Assembly (NCBI GenBank): GCA_029204225.1
Contig: CM055094.1
Location: forward strand, 10,897,153 to 10,961,152
Direction: 5' to 3'
Length of the DNA stretch: 64,000 bases
DNA from: Diphasiastrum complanatum
Lineage: Eukaryota > Streptophyta > Lycopodiopsida > Lycopodiales > Lycopodiaceae
The position numbers and the translations under genes are program-made. Positions 32,184 through 44,420 of the stretch are shown one piece after another. The notes beneath the pieces are model-generated. The model saw only the letters and a program-made list of their open reading frames with translations. It ran no database searches and had not been told where the DNA came from. The stretch's first letter is position 1. Every line of letters begins with the position of its first letter.

Positions 32184-33045
32184 AAGTTTACATGGTCCAA
32201 CCGCATGGCAAAAGGGCAAGAACAGAAAGTATGTAAACTACGCAAAGCACTTTATGGCCTTAAGCAAGCGCCACGTGCATGGTATGGACGCATTGACAGT
32301 TACTTTCTTTCACATGGATTTGTAAGAACAAATTCAGATCCAAATTTTTATGTTCTTATAAATGATGACAACATTGCCTTGATTGTACTTTACGTTGATG
32401 ATATCATTATCACTGGCAATGATGAGAACCTTACTCGTTCTATCAAAGCCAACTTGTGCAAGCAATTTGAGATGACAGATTTAGATCTTATGCACTATTG
32501 CTTGGGTGTCGAAGTATGGCAAACTAGCAGTGATATCAGGTTATGTCAAAACAAGTATGTAGGTGAGATATTGGAGAGATTTCACATGATAGAGTGCAAA
32601 CCTTCCATCACCCCTTGCGAAGCTGGTAAGAAATTATCTCGTATTGATGATAGTGCACATGTTGATGCTACACTATTTCGTCAGCTAGTTGGAAGCTTAA
32701 CATATCTTACAACTACACGTCCTGATATCTGCTATGCTGTAAGTTTGATTAGCCAATTCATGTCATCACCCACTATGAACCATTGGAAAGCTGCAAAAAG
32801 GACTTTGAGGTATGTAAAAGGTACACCGAACATTGGTCTAGTCTACAAAAGACAAAGTGTTTTACCTAAGTTGCAAGGTTATGTTGACGCTGATTGGGCT
32901 GGAAGTATAGATGATAAAAAGTCAACAACAGGTTATACCTTCAATTTTGGTAGCGGCTATTTTTCATGGTCTAGCAAGAAGCAAGATACTATTTCTCTTT
33001 CTTCCACAGAAGCCGAATATAAAGCGTTGAGTAATTGCATAATGT
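32184..33045 (+). pseudogene. Ty1/copia RT-RNase H, 3' part of the interrupted host element
   Basis: After the repeated AAGTT the host frame continues VYMVQPHG, then a frameshift near 32207, then KALYGLKQAPRAWY, VLYVDDIIITG (RT active site), TRPDICYAVSLISQFM, GYVDADWAGSIDDKKS and SLSSTEAEYKALSNCI of RNase H. The third RNase H aspartate region and 3' LTR are missing: near 33045 the sequence switches to the gag of another copia family. Confidence 0.9.
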
Positions 33046-33500
33046 TCTTGTGGCTGAGGAGAGTAGGCTTCTACACCTCAAAACAAGAATGGGGTCCTTG
33101 TCACTACATAATGGTGATGAGAAAGCAAACTTCACATCTAAAGGCAAAAAGAAGACTCATTCTTTCAAGAAGTTCCAAGGCAAGGAGGCCGAGGCAAAGG
33201 ATGGAGGATCCACCTCCAAAGGGAAGCAAAAAACAAATCCAAGCTAAAGTGTTTCTTTTGTGGGAAGAAAGAACACTTTGCTTCCGAATTTTATAAGAAG
33301 AAGAATGCGCAAGGGAGTGAAGATCAAGGCAATCTTGCACAAGGGGAAGAGGAAGAGGATGGCTTCAACACATCCTTTATGGTAGCATCTACACCAAGAT
33401 CAAGCCAAGAGACATGGTGGATTGATAGTGGGGCTAGTTCCCACATGTCATTCAACAAGCATTATTTTTCTACTCTACTTTCTTGTAATGATTTTAAGTG
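33040..33500 (+). pseudogene. Copia gag-protease fragment fused to the host RNase H
   Basis: A different copia copy begins LVAEESRLLHLKTRMGSLS. After a one-base frame change near 33230 it reads CFFCGKKEHFASEFY (zinc knuckle, last Cys lost) and WWIDSGASSHMSFNKHYF (protease active site intact). It ends at about 33497. Confidence 0.75.
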
Positions 33501-33735
33501 AGAGCGTTGTGTAGGAACAGAAACACAACAGTTAGCAACAGAAGTATTCAAGAAGAAGAATTCATATAGATTGCACAATGAACGATGCAAGAGTGAGACA
33601 AAAATTGCACTCTGATTAATATCAACAATGAGTACAATAGCTTGAAGTAATAACTTCAGCTTGTTGAGCGTGATAACGCTGGCTACAAAAATTCTGATTG
33701 AAAGAGAATTTCAATTAACTCAATCAACACTTACA
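33498..33735 (-). repeat. Inverted copia leader/LTR piece
   Basis: The reverse complement resembles 20020-20090 around the 20286 gag fragment (shared CAACAAGCTGAAGTTAT and ATAATCAGAGTGCAATTT-like runs). It is a piece of that copia family in the opposite direction. Confidence 0.5.
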
Positions 33736-33924
33736 TAGCTTGATTAAGCTAATATATAGATTTACAAGTGTCCAGAATAATATCTTATGCCTTAACTGCC
33801 ATTTACTCCAGTTTTGCATCTATACAAAGTTGGTAACCACCCTTAGGATATTTGTTTCTCCAGCTGTTTTAGGGTTGATGATAAGTTGGCGATGTTGGTT
33901 TACCAATGTAGCAAAAACACAAAG

Positions 33925-34205
33925 AACCCGAAGGTGCCCTTTAGACTGAAGGTATGCAACTCCTGAAGGTGCCCTTAGACTTAAGGTATGTAAATCCTGA
34001 AGGCCCCCTTAGATTTAAGACAACGAAGAAGGCGAAAAAGCCGAAAAGTGCCTTGGACTAAAGGCAACGAAGAAGGTGAAGGTGCCTTAGACTAAAGGTA
34101 GTGAAAAAGCAGAAGGTGCTTTAGATTAAAGACAACGAAAATGCCAAAGGTGCCTTAGACTGAAGGCAACAGAAAAACCGAAAAAGCCAAAGGTGCCTTT
34201 AAAAT
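33925..34205 (+). repeat. Minisatellite, about seven degenerate units
   Basis: Units of roughly 35-50 bp built on GAAGGTGCC(C)TTAGACTNAAGG, followed by AACGAAGAAGG-like spacers. Unit length varies, so the array is old or unstable. It sits between two copia fragments. Confidence 0.75.
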
Positions 34206-34244
34206 GGTTTTTAAGGCATTCTGGTCACTTTGTTGTATTGCATA

Positions 34245-35452
34245 CCCTCTTTGAGTTCTGCACTTTATTTTATCACATTCATCGATGATCATTTCAGATT
34301 CACCAGAACAATTTTCATCAAGAGCAAGTTGAGACATTCAACTATTTCAAAGAATTCAAATAGTTTGTTGAGACACAAATTGGTCGGAAGATCAAGACCC
34401 TATGCACCGATTGTGGGGTAGAATATGTGTCAAACAAAATGTCAAACTATCTATCTTCATGCGATATGCATCATCAGTTCACCACCAGCTACACTCCACA
34501 ACAAAATGGAGTAGCCAAAAGGAAGAACTGAACATTACTAGATGTAGCATGAACGATGCTATTAAACTCTAATCTACCCAGGAAAATTTGGGTTTAAGCT
34601 ATCTCTATCGACTACTATTTGCAAAATTATTTGAGCACCAAAGTTGTTGACTTGAAGACTCCCTTTGAAGCCTACTATGATTACAACTCAATTCTAAAAT
34701 ACCTTCGAGTGTTTGGATGTCTATGCTACGTGCAAATTCCTTCTGACCTGAGAAAGAATCTTGATCCTTTTAGCTGCAAAAATATGTTTGCAGGAGTTTG
34801 TTCCAACAACTCCATTTACCCTCAATAAGCCTTGACCTGCGAATGTTCCCACACTAATTGAAGATATTTCAGTCATGCAACAAGGAGAGACATCTACTTA
34901 GCAACCGGTGATTGTTTGAAGATCTACTCAAATTGGACAAGAACTTGATCAATTCATTCCCCACGCATTATCAGTCACGATAAACATGCCTCAGTAGCAG
35001 AAGCCTTGTCAAAGTTTGATGTAGACAATTGGTGTATAGCCATGAACGCTGAGTATAATTCATTGATGAATAACAAGACTTGGAGTCTTGTCGACTCTCC
35101 TCCGAATGCAAAGATTATTGACACAAAGTGGATATTCAAGTTGAAGCTTAACCCAGATGGATCTATATCCATATGAAAAGCTTGACTAATGGTGAAAGGA
35201 CTATGAACATATTTATGAGATAGATTACACTAAGACCTTTAGTCCAATGGTAAAGCATCAATCCATTCAAACATTACTGGCTATTGTAGTTGTAGAAGAT
35301 TTGGACATTTAGCAGATGGACATCCAAATAGCTGCTCCTCAATGGACACATCCAAGAATACATCTATATCTATCAATTAGAAGATTACATCCTTCAAGGC
35401 CAAGAAAGTCTATAAGTTGTAGAAAGCTCTCTATCGGTTAAAGCAAACTCCA
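34245..35452 (+). pseudogene. Ty1/copia integrase to early RT, decayed
   Basis: YFITFIDDHFRF (first Asp), a damaged second-Asp region, then YTPQQNGVAKRKN, where the catalytic Glu of GVAERKN is Lys, then LKYLRVFGCLCYVQIPS. RT starts with NAEYNSLMNNKTWSLVDSPP and TKWIFKLKLNPDGS (about 35045-35160). TGA stops stand where Arg is expected (after RKN; in KA-stop-L). The sequence switches to a gypsy pol near 35452. Confidence 0.75.
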
Positions 35453-35453
35453 A

Positions 35454-36561
35454 ATGTTTCAACGTATGATGACTAATAGGTGTCAGGAGACATCACTTAA
35501 ATTGCACCCTTCCAAGTGTTATTTTGGAATGAGAGAAGGTATTTTGTTAGGACATAAGATTTCAAAAGACGGTATACAAGCCGATATTGAGAAAATTAAA
35601 ATGATCCTAGAATTATTAGAACCAACCAATATAAGAGAGCTTAGAGGATTCTTAGGTCATGTAGGATATTATAGAAGAATAAATAAGGATTATGCTTTTA
35701 CAGTTACTCCGCTAACATGATTATTAAAAAAGACTATAGAATATCACTGGACAAGTGAGCATCAAGAAGCTTTTGAAAGATTAAAACAATCTTTAGCTGA
35801 AGCAACTAAAGTAAGACCACACGACTGGCCAAAGGAGTTCCATGTCTATGTAGATTTTTTATCATTTGCGATAGGTGTAGTGTTTAGTCAGAGAGATAGC
35901 CAGAATAAAGATTATCCTATTTATTATGCTGGTAGACAGTTAGTAGCTTCAGAAAAAGAATCATTCCGCTATAGAGCGGGAGGCTTTAGGAATGATCTAT
36001 TCTGTTAAGAAATTTAGGCACTGTCTTTTAGGATATCCCTTTATTTTTCATGTAGATCATTAGGCATTTAAACACTTGGTAAACAAACCCGATCTTTCAG
36101 GTAGGATCACTCGATGGGTCTTGTTGTCAGACGAGTTTGATTATCAGGTAAAATTAAGGAGAGAAAAAGACCATCAGAATGATAATTATATTTCATGCCT
36201 TCAAACCAAAGATCAATTAGAACCTATCTCAGACAAATTGCGTATCTAGGTAGAATCATCTATCTATACTAATATCATTAATCTTTTAGAAGATAAGATA
36301 TACCCAGATAACTTTAATAAGCAACAAAAAATAGTTTTCTTAGCAAAGGTTGGGGACCATATACCATTATTGATAAAGTTTTATATAAACTAGGATAACA
36401 GACACATGTTGTTTTTAGGGAAATTACATACTAGATGGATGGGACCTTATAAAGTGATCCAAGTTAAATTTAACAATGGATATTTATAGTTAGCTGATCT
36501 CCAAGGCCATTTGCTTGATACCAGAGTAAATGGATTGAGGGTGAAACGATATTATGAGTAA
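35454..36561 (+). pseudogene. Ty3/gypsy pol: RT end, RNase H and C-terminal tail
   Basis: LHPSKCYFGMREGILLGHKI and LRGFLGHVGYYRRINKDYAF are the gypsy RT end; FHVYVDFLSFAIGVVFSQRD is RNase H; then DEFDYQVKLRREKDHQNDNY. A deletion removes the integrase core, and the tail KLHTRWMGPYKVIQVKFNNG, ending RVKRYYE, is the C-terminal part next to integrase. At least four TAG stops replace probable Gln codons (for example VDH-stop-AFKHL, GYL-stop-LADL). Confidence 0.8.
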
Positions 36562-37327
36562 CTCAATTTTCGAGCGAAACGAACAAGTTGAGTTTTGCGA
36601 GGAATGCGAAGAACATCCAAATATACCAAAGCGAAAGTTTTGTGACTATAGAAACCCGAAAAGACAAAGTATTTTGCGAAAAATGCGACATTTGGATGAA
36701 TTTTGTGCTTTTCACACATTGCTGGCATTTTTAGTTTCCGATAAATGCGACACTTTGTGATTTTCGCATTTGTGTCAGTTTATTTTGTGCCATTTTATTT
36801 TTTCGACATTTGTTCTGCTCCTTGATATTTGCACACATCATTTTTCTTTGCAAAAAATCCGACACTCATTCCAATATGTGTTGTTTTCGCCAACTTGTGC
36901 ACATGTAAAATCCGAATAACGCAACATTTGTCAAAAATTTGTTGTTCAAACGCCTCCTATGCCTTTTATTATTGCGAAAAAGTCTTAGTGTTTTCGCACA
37001 TGTTTTCCATTCTATTTTTCCGACAAATGCGACACTTTTCGGAAATGGGGTTTTTGCGCATTTTCTAACACTTTAATTTTTTGAAAAATGCGACACTTTT
37101 CTAAATGGAAATTTTCCCTGTTCTGGCACTTTGACTTTGTGAAAAAAATCGACAAAAATGCGGGAGTTAACAAATTTGACTGTTTTCTCATAGATTGTGT
37201 AAAATTTATTTTCGTAGTTCGATACTCAAAAATTTTGAGTTCGACTTTTGCGAACTGTGCGAAATACCTGTTGTATTTCTATTATTTGAATTTTTCTTCT
37301 TAATTGTATTGCTTTGAAGCTTTTCCA
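36562..37327 (+). other. Spacer with repeated TGCGACA-type motif
   Basis: Between the gypsy pol stop and the next ORF, forms of AAATGCGACACTTT recur about eight times (near 36681, 36745, 37028, 37087 and others) in an otherwise T-rich stretch. There is no coding reading. It could hold a promoter or splice signals for the downstream ORF. Confidence 0.4.
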
Positions 37328-40142
37328 ATGGCTACCAACGATTCCATTACCTTCAAAACACATCCGAAACCTATCCTGTCGGTATTGCATCCTTAAGCAA
37401 CAAGAGCTAGAATAGAAAGTCTGTTGCAATTCAATCCGTCGGTCATACTATTTGAAGTAGTTCGAAATCTAGATGAGATCGAAGATGGCCACATTTGCGG
37501 CGTAGTGCATAATAATCTAATAACCATTACCGAAGCCTTCTATTGTCAAGCTTTAGGTCTGCCAGTTGATGGTACTATACCAATATCACTGGAGCTGATT
37601 ATATCACAAGAAGTGGACCAATTCAGGAGGGAGCTTATCTTGAGAAGAGGGAATATGAATTATTTTATATCATAGACCCTAATCTCAAAAGCTTCGTTTG
37701 ATTTGTCATCGCTTTCATATTTTTCCCAGAACAGGAGTATACAATATCCGCAACTAATATGGATATTTGCTCAAAGCCATTAATGGAGAGCTAGGTTCTT
37801 TCGGATAGATTGCTTTTAAGCAATTTTGTAAGCTAATCAGGGATAAGCGATTCCCCAGACTAGGATTTCAGTTTGAAATATTGTGTTTGCATGCTAGAAT
37901 TCTGACTACACAAGAAGCATGTGCCATAAGGATAGCTCCAATACAGCAGGAAGGCGACCCTTCAATTGAAGAAGCGGAATCTCAGATGCAGACTACGAAG
38001 ACAAGTTGTGCGAAAGTAGCATCTTCTACGAGAGCAACATCCTCTGTGAAAGCAACAACATCATCAAGCCAACAAAATGCTGATTCCATTCATGACGAAG
38101 TTCATGAAACACAAAGTGAACCAGAAGAGACGCGACAGCAAGAAATTCCCGACATCCAATAGGAGCAGAAAACTTCTGACACCTACGAAGAGTAGGATGA
38201 AGTTGAAGCTGCTGTTATTGATGAAGACACATACCAAAAAGTTTTTGGGAAATTATTGACAGACACCCAGGATTCCATCCAGCACATGGTCAACCTGAAA
38301 AACGTCTCAAGACAACTCAATGCCAAGTTTACAACAGCTCGTGTCGAGCTAGTGCAAAAAGACCAGGACTTGGAAGAAGCACATGTCGAGTTGATGCAAA
38401 AGAATCAAGTGCTAGAAGAAGAGAAGGGCAGGTTTGATGCAACTCTAGAAGCACTAGAAGATATGTAGGACCAGTCCAATCAATTCGAAAAGGAGAACTT
38501 GCTACTCAAGCAGCATGTTCAGACCCTATAGAGTTTGCTGCAACACGAGCGACATATCAGAAGTACGGTCCAAAAGTCCAATGAAGCTTTGGAAGAACAA
38601 TTGCAAACTGTTACTTTTGAAAAGGAAAAATCAGAAGCCAAGCACAAAGAGATGGAGGATTCTGTCCAGCAGATGCAGAACTCCATGGAAATGATGAAAA
38701 AAGGCAATGCCATCTACAAGAGGCAAGCCAAATAGACGATCTTATAGAGGATCAATTCTGATACAACCCTAGCAGCATGTGTGTCTCATGGGAACAACGT
38801 TCAACAGAACATAATCAACTCCTTCTAGCTTTAGTACCTTCACCCGCTAATGACAGAGTATGAGAAATTGAAGGAAGAATTGGAAGAAGCCAAATTCAAT
38901 TCAATCCAATTCCAGCTTGCTGAAGAAGAACCGATGCCAAAAGAATACAAATCCATCCAGACTACACCCTTCTTCATGGAAAAGGTAGACAAGTCTACCT
39001 AGACTATTGTCGAAGTTGCTGAAGTACAAGTTAGAGAAGTACTACCTCAAGCTGTTGCAGTTACTCCAATAACAAAGCAAATACCGCCCGAGTGTAGATA
39101 AACCAAGCGGCACTGCTACTAAGAAAAACATAAAGGTAATTTACCCACTACCGAAGTAGGTACTTAAGGAATTTCAGCAAGACTTAGCCACCTTCCTACC
39201 CCCTTTGTACACTCCTGAACTTCAATGGATTAGATTACCTCTTTTTGCCTTGGACTTTTTGGTTATACCAAACAACATGGGAAAGTCCTTGGGCTTTTTC
39301 CAATTTCTTTCACTTTTGGGCTAGATTGTCAATTTACCAGAAAAAATATATTAGCCCTAGCAATTGTACAAAATCAATTCAATATTCGAATTGAGTATGT
39401 ACATATAGTTACTGGATGTCTAACCATGTACATTTTAGAATATCTCAAAAAAATTGAAAACAACATTCTACCTGCTTTGAATGAGCATCTGAATAAACTA
39501 GATGCTGTAAATCTCTTTGATATCCATGAAATTAATCCAAGTTCCAGCCCTTCTACTGTTAAAATCCCTACATACCTTGATCTGTGGACAATATACACAG
39601 TCTGGGAGATGAATTATTCCCAACACCTAAAGGAGTTGAAAGAACAGAATCTTCTCCGATCTGAAAACCCTTTAACTAAGCCCTATTATACATACAACTA
39701 TATAAATATCGCTTCTCTTATTTTCTATTTCCTCTTGTCAACCTGACACTTGTACATAATGAATACTCCACTTCAATATGCATATGAAACCCTATCTCTG
39801 ACAGTACCGTATGCTGAAATGTCTAAAATATTGATCGAAGCAAGTTGGTATGATCACCTTGTGAATAGCACTTTGATCGATGTGCCAATTGGTCCATTGG
39901 AAAATCAAGGAGTGGGTGAATATCCAAGTCTTGCAATCAATGAAGACTACCTCAAAATGAATGATTATTATATGAGGACAGTTTGAAAATCACTGGAATA
40001 GGTTGAAGAAGAAAATGCTGCCAGAGCTAAAGCAGTCTTTCTCAGGAAACCAACTACCAGGAAGCGAGCACTTGAATCATTGTTTGCGAGCCACTTCACA
40101 ACTGAGGAAGGGGATATGTGGAGGCATACATTTTCCACATGA
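37328..40142 (+). pseudogene. Extra ORF downstream of gypsy pol, coiled-coil protein
   Basis: It starts MATNDSITFKTHPKPI (ATG at 37328). The first frame holds VILFEVVRNLDEIEDGHICG to 37675. After a shift, one frame runs from about 37780 to 40142 with only in-frame stops, mostly TAG. It has a Ser/Thr/Gln/Glu-rich part (37900-38160), a coiled coil (ELVQKDQDLEEAHVELMQKN, 38340-38735, heptad-like) and a C-terminal part with LDLWTIYTVWEMNYSQHLKE and ARAKAVFLRKPTTRKRALES. About 930 codons. The stop at 40142 lies inside the 3' LTR start. Position and length match the additional ORFs of some plant gypsy lineages, but the sequence is not recognised. Confidence 0.6.
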
Positions 40143-40665
40143 TTCAATTACTTTGTATATAGAGTCAATTTTTGAATTTTTGTATCATGTATATATGCAA
40201 TAAGGCCTAAATACATGTAAAGGCCTATTGCAACTTTAGAATTTGTGTTTTAGATTGTGGCTAATCTGCCACTCTTGTAGTTCGTGAATTAGTTGTAGAT
40301 GTTTAATCTTTCTAATTTGTAAGTTACAAGATGCGACACGAAATTGTTCGCGAACTATATACCTTCTGTTTGATGCATAATATAGCAAGTCTAATGCTAG
40401 TAAAGCAAGACAAGAATTAGAAAACGAAAAATACAGAAAACTAGTCTGCCTGCATGCGAGACAATTCTGAATAGGATCTGTAGATCCAGAAGTCCGCTAG
40501 TAAGCGAGACACAAATTCGTGAGAGAATTGTATTTCTCTCACGCCAATGCACTGTGTGGATATGTCGCACAGTGCTTGAAGAATCGGAAAATTAATAGAT
40601 GATATTGTAGCTGTTGTGCACATTATTAATCTGTATGATTGTATGATCTCGAATTTATTTTGGTC
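40104..40665 (+). mobile_element. PPT and 3' LTR start of the gypsy element
   Basis: GAGGAAGGGGATA (40104-40116) precedes TGTGGAGGCATACATTTT (40117). The repeat contains CGCGAA and TTCGTGA phrases like those in the LTR at 183-1181, though the two are not evidently homologous. The right end is not fixed; it is lost by 40671, where a copia gag begins. Confidence 0.5.
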
Positions 40666-40670
40666 TGCTA

Positions 40671-40967
40671 CTATTCGTGTGTCTGATTCGCTTGTTCATT
40701 TAATTCCGCATCTTGGTTTGATATTGTTGTTGTCATAGATTCACTAATGTGGGCAATGGCGTGGTCTTTAATCGACGAATTTATTAGTGATAAGGCCTTT
40801 GAAACCCTTTTTTCATATGCACGAATGTCGGCTGGAGTTGTGCTTGGGTGATGCTCCACCCCAATGACGATGTCCCACAACTCCTTTTCCACCAAAATGC
40901 TTTTTATTTTGAATTTCCAAATCCTTTTATTGGACACCCCATACAATTTACTGGCATCTCCAGGCAC
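40671..40967 (-). pseudogene. Copia gag N-terminal fragment
   Basis: Minus frame: PGDASKLYGVSNKRIWKFK, KSILVEKELWDIVIGVEHHP, KALSLINSSIKDHAIAHIS. It is clearly related to the gag at 22861 and belongs to the same copia family, cut after about 80 codons. Sequence to about 41200 is its likely leader. Confidence 0.75.
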
Positions 40968-41199
40968 GAATGCCCTTACTCATGCCATTTCACCAAAAAT
41001 TGTTCCTATAGCGCCTTTATGAGCCAAATGAAGAGCTTACAAAGCAATTAGAAGCCTCAAAAGTAAACTTCAAAGTCTGACCAAAAAAGTTTCAGCCCTC
41101 TCGCCGCTTGATTTGGCCTAACTCGCCAAAATAGGTAGAAATTTGAAAAATGGCTCAATGCGGGATCTGAAGCTCTGCCCTTGAAATGGTGTGGTTTGC

Positions 41200-41900
41200 C
41201 CTTTAACGCACTTTCTCCCTACGATTCGGTGATCACTCTATGCGGGAGAAGTTGTACTTGCAGGATATAGTCCTTTTCTACCCTTAATTTAGGGTATTTT
41301 TGCTTTTGGACGGCCTTGGCATTTTCAATTCTATTTGTTGAAGAGATAGATCTTATAATCGTGCTAGTGGCACCATGGCTACTGGTCTATGTCTCTCAAG
41401 GTCGCCATCCTCTCTTATTCCACCCCTTCCAATAAGTTGAGCAAGAAAACCACTGTAAAAAATGATGCAGACATGGTCTAGGCAAGCGTGATGGCAACTT
41501 GTGGACATAGCAGCGACAATCGTGAGATTGGCATTGGAGATCATAGGCTCATGGCAACCATGATAGCGTGTTCATACTAGACTTGTGTCTCAAATGGGCT
41601 ATTGGGTGGGGAGGAAAAGAGAATTTGTTTTGCTTCATTTGGGCCAAGATTGAAACAAAGTTGTTTTTTTTTTGGTCCGTATATGTAAAACATAACATCC
41701 TAGAGAAAACGACAACTGAGACAGTAATGCTTTAGATCTTGGGTAAGGCAATATTATGGTGGCATAATATAGCTAAAAAACCATCAAATTGAAAATAATT
41801 TAAGGCATTATTCCTTAAAACCTTCATGTTGATAATGATTCACTCATGTAAAACCATCTTATGAAATGTGCAATGAGTACTAGAGAATTTGACTCATATG
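41200..41900. other. No recognisable feature
   Basis: Short frames only. No motif, repeat or element end was found. Confidence 0.4.
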
Positions 41901-41919
41901 TTCATGAAATTATTGATCT

Positions 41920-42890
41920 ATAGAGCAAAGTGCCTATGCATCGCCCTAAGCTAGCACAATGGCACTTTATCCGCGGGTTGCCAACCGACTACTACAATGA
42001 ATGCCCATAGAAGGTATTAAGGCTTTTGAGGATGCCATTCTAGTGACTGATGCATATGGTAAGATTATAGTGGGATAGAATATTTTTTGAGTTGTTAGCA
42101 CTTTTTAAGGGGAAAGAGCAAGAAAAGGATCAAACAATTTTTTGATGAGTTAGACGAAGGAGCACATTCATTTTTCAAGAAATCCAAGAGCAAAGGAAGG
42201 GAGAAGTTATCTTCAAACATTAGTAAAGCATAGTTTAAGATTTCAAGAAATAAATTTGCTTCACTTGCAAGAAACCAAGACACTTCTATAGGATTGCCTA
42301 GAAAGGAAAGAAATAGTTTCAAATACCCAAGGGGTAAGTTCTCTATCTAGAAACTAGTTTGATTTTGACGATTGTTCTTGATGATATGTCTCTTTAGTAC
42401 TAATTCTTTAAAACCTAATGATTTTTTTCATGTTAGAAGCAAAATATTAGAAAAGAGGAAGTAAGTGTACTTTAAAACATGTACCAAATACACTTCAGAT
42501 CAAAATGAAAGTTAGAAGGTAGGAGATCAATTTTCCATCTATAACAGATTGTTATTTTGTGACAGAAGAGTGTGTACCAAGTGACGATGTTAGTAGGAAA
42601 AAGATTTGTTTCAATGTCATGACTCCCCTTGTGTTGGCCACTAGGTATTCACAAAACATTATACTTAGTATGAAGAAACTTCTTCTGGCCAAGGATAAAA
42701 TCTTTCGTAGAATTTTATATTATTAAGTGTAAATATTGTCAGATGGTTAGTGTTGATTGCTTAAAAGTTGGAGGGCTGTTGTTGCCATTGGAAGTTCCAT
42801 CTCAACAGTTCGTCTTCCCCGAATGCGAAAAGGTATTAATGCCATTTGGGTAATAGTTGATTGTCCTTGCTCAAATGATCTTGGGGTTAT
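41920..42890 (+). pseudogene. Very decayed Ty3/gypsy gag and integrase pieces
   Basis: LAQWHFIRGLPTDYYNEC (about 41957) resembles gypsy gag. CFTCKKPRHFYRIA (about 42255) is a zinc knuckle without its last Cys. CKYCQMVSVDCLKVGGLLLP (about 42730) and, in another frame, RLPRMRKGINAIWVIVDC (about 42810) fit the zinc-binding end and first-Asp region of gypsy integrase. Stops and shifts are frequent and RT is absent. Confidence 0.5.
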
Positions 42891-43392
42891 TACAAGTATG
42901 TTAACTCGACAACGACAATGCTAAAAGCAACCGGTCACAACAAGTGCTTTTGTTGTCAGAGCAATGACAACATGCGCTTTTGTTGAGTCACTTGAGAGAC
43001 ATTGAATGTGAAACCACCCTAAGCATGAGTTAGTTGGAATATAATGGTGTTTGAATCATACTACTAGGCTCTAAGGCCCAAACAAGCCAACATAAAAGAA
43101 AAACGCTTCCCATTCCTTCTTTGGAAGGAATACAAAGAGCCTCCTCCAAATAAACGGAAACCTTTTTCCAACTACCCTACCCTTCCTTCATCAGACACAG
43201 ACTTCACGTAACCCTCCTCCCTTTTTCTTTCCTGCATGCACTCACCATGTCTTCTTTAATGCTTTCCATAGTAGAGACGGATCAAGGATATGAGCAGCTT
43301 CTGCTAAAGCATTTCGATTCTTTCCTTCTTTCTTTCTGTTTTTGAAAGCTCAATCAGAGGCGAAGTAGAATTGAATATGCCAAAAGTGTAGG

Positions 43393-44420
43393 TCATGGAC
43401 TTGATATTTGGCGGCAAGAAGATATTGCGCCCCTGTAGTGAAGAAATCCATGCGACAGCCAGCTATCTGCCATACTGGCCCTTGCCTCTAGGTCATGGAT
43501 TATATTCTTTTCAGATGGATCAAGAATTTGCACTTGTAGAATCAAGTATTGTTTTCTTTTCAGATCAATCAGGAATTTGCAGTTGTAAATCCAAGCTTTC
43601 TTTGTTCTTGTTGCTGGTGCACAGAAATGCTTGTTTCGGGTTTTCTTGTTTCTTCCACAATTATGTGACACACGGCACACAAAATTATCACACAAATTTA
43701 TGTGTAGTCTGCGGCATTGTGCTGCATTTGGCATCATCAAACAAGAAGGCAAAAAAGCCTCGTGCTCATAGCTCTTTTCAACAATACCACAATACTGAAG
43801 CCTTTCAATCAACAAGCTGATTTTCCATTACCTACCAGTAGACTCTCTGTCGTACCCTATTGTTATCTTTTCAACATGTGGCCTTGACTCCTTGAGCTGG
43901 TTATTCTGAAGGCTAACATTCCTTCCTCTCAAATTATTACTTTTTACTTGTCCAGTATTCTCTTTGCTTGAACTCAAATCCTGTGGAAAAATCATTGCTC
44001 GCAGCTGATTATCACACTCATTGAAAATTTTTAGTTTCTTACGTGGATCCACTTGTACATTTTTGGAGGAGTATTTTGAATGTGCTCTTGACTTTAAATT
44101 GTTGGTCACATATACTGCTTACCTCTATATTAGTCTTACATTTTAGCCATCATAGTTTCTGAAGTCGTATTTGTTCAATGCTGATCACAGAGCCTTTGAA
44201 GAGGTAGAAGATGCTCAGTGGGAAATGGAGGCTTCTAGTTTATTTTGTAGATGTCTTGCTAGCCGCTCTATCCCTGACAGAAGGTGCAAGAGTTCGGTGT
44301 ATGTTCCCCTGATCTTAGTAATGTATGGTTGATTATGAGTTTTTTCGTCCGAAACCCTCAGTTTTGAATCGTAAATGCACGTTAATTTGTGCAGTAGAAG
44401 TGCATGGATTTTCTTCAAAA
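43393..44420. other. Possible coding segments, strand unresolved
   Basis: Open frames of 140-141 codons overlap on both strands at 43393-43820, so at most one is real. The minus frame 43828-44109 (KKLKIFNECDNQLRAMIF) and the plus stretch 44190-44280 (AFEEVEDAQWEMEASSLFCR, after an acceptor-like GATCACAG and before a donor-like GAAG|GTGCAA) have coding-like composition. No family is recognised. The plus stretch could be another exon of the gene with cysteine-rich exons, on strand alone. Confidence 0.25.

Noticed and set aside
33925-34205. CRISPR-like array
   Set aside because: Units are degenerate, without constant repeats and unique spacers, and the genome is a plant's.
37328-40142. Stop-codon reassignment or programmed TAG readthrough
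   Set aside because: Other elements in the window use TGA, TAG and TAA normally; C-to-T decay of CAG is a simpler explanation.
43395-43820. 141-codon plus ORF as a gene
   Set aside because: A 140-codon ORF overlaps it fully on the other strand, neither has a recognised motif, and there is no upstream or splice support.
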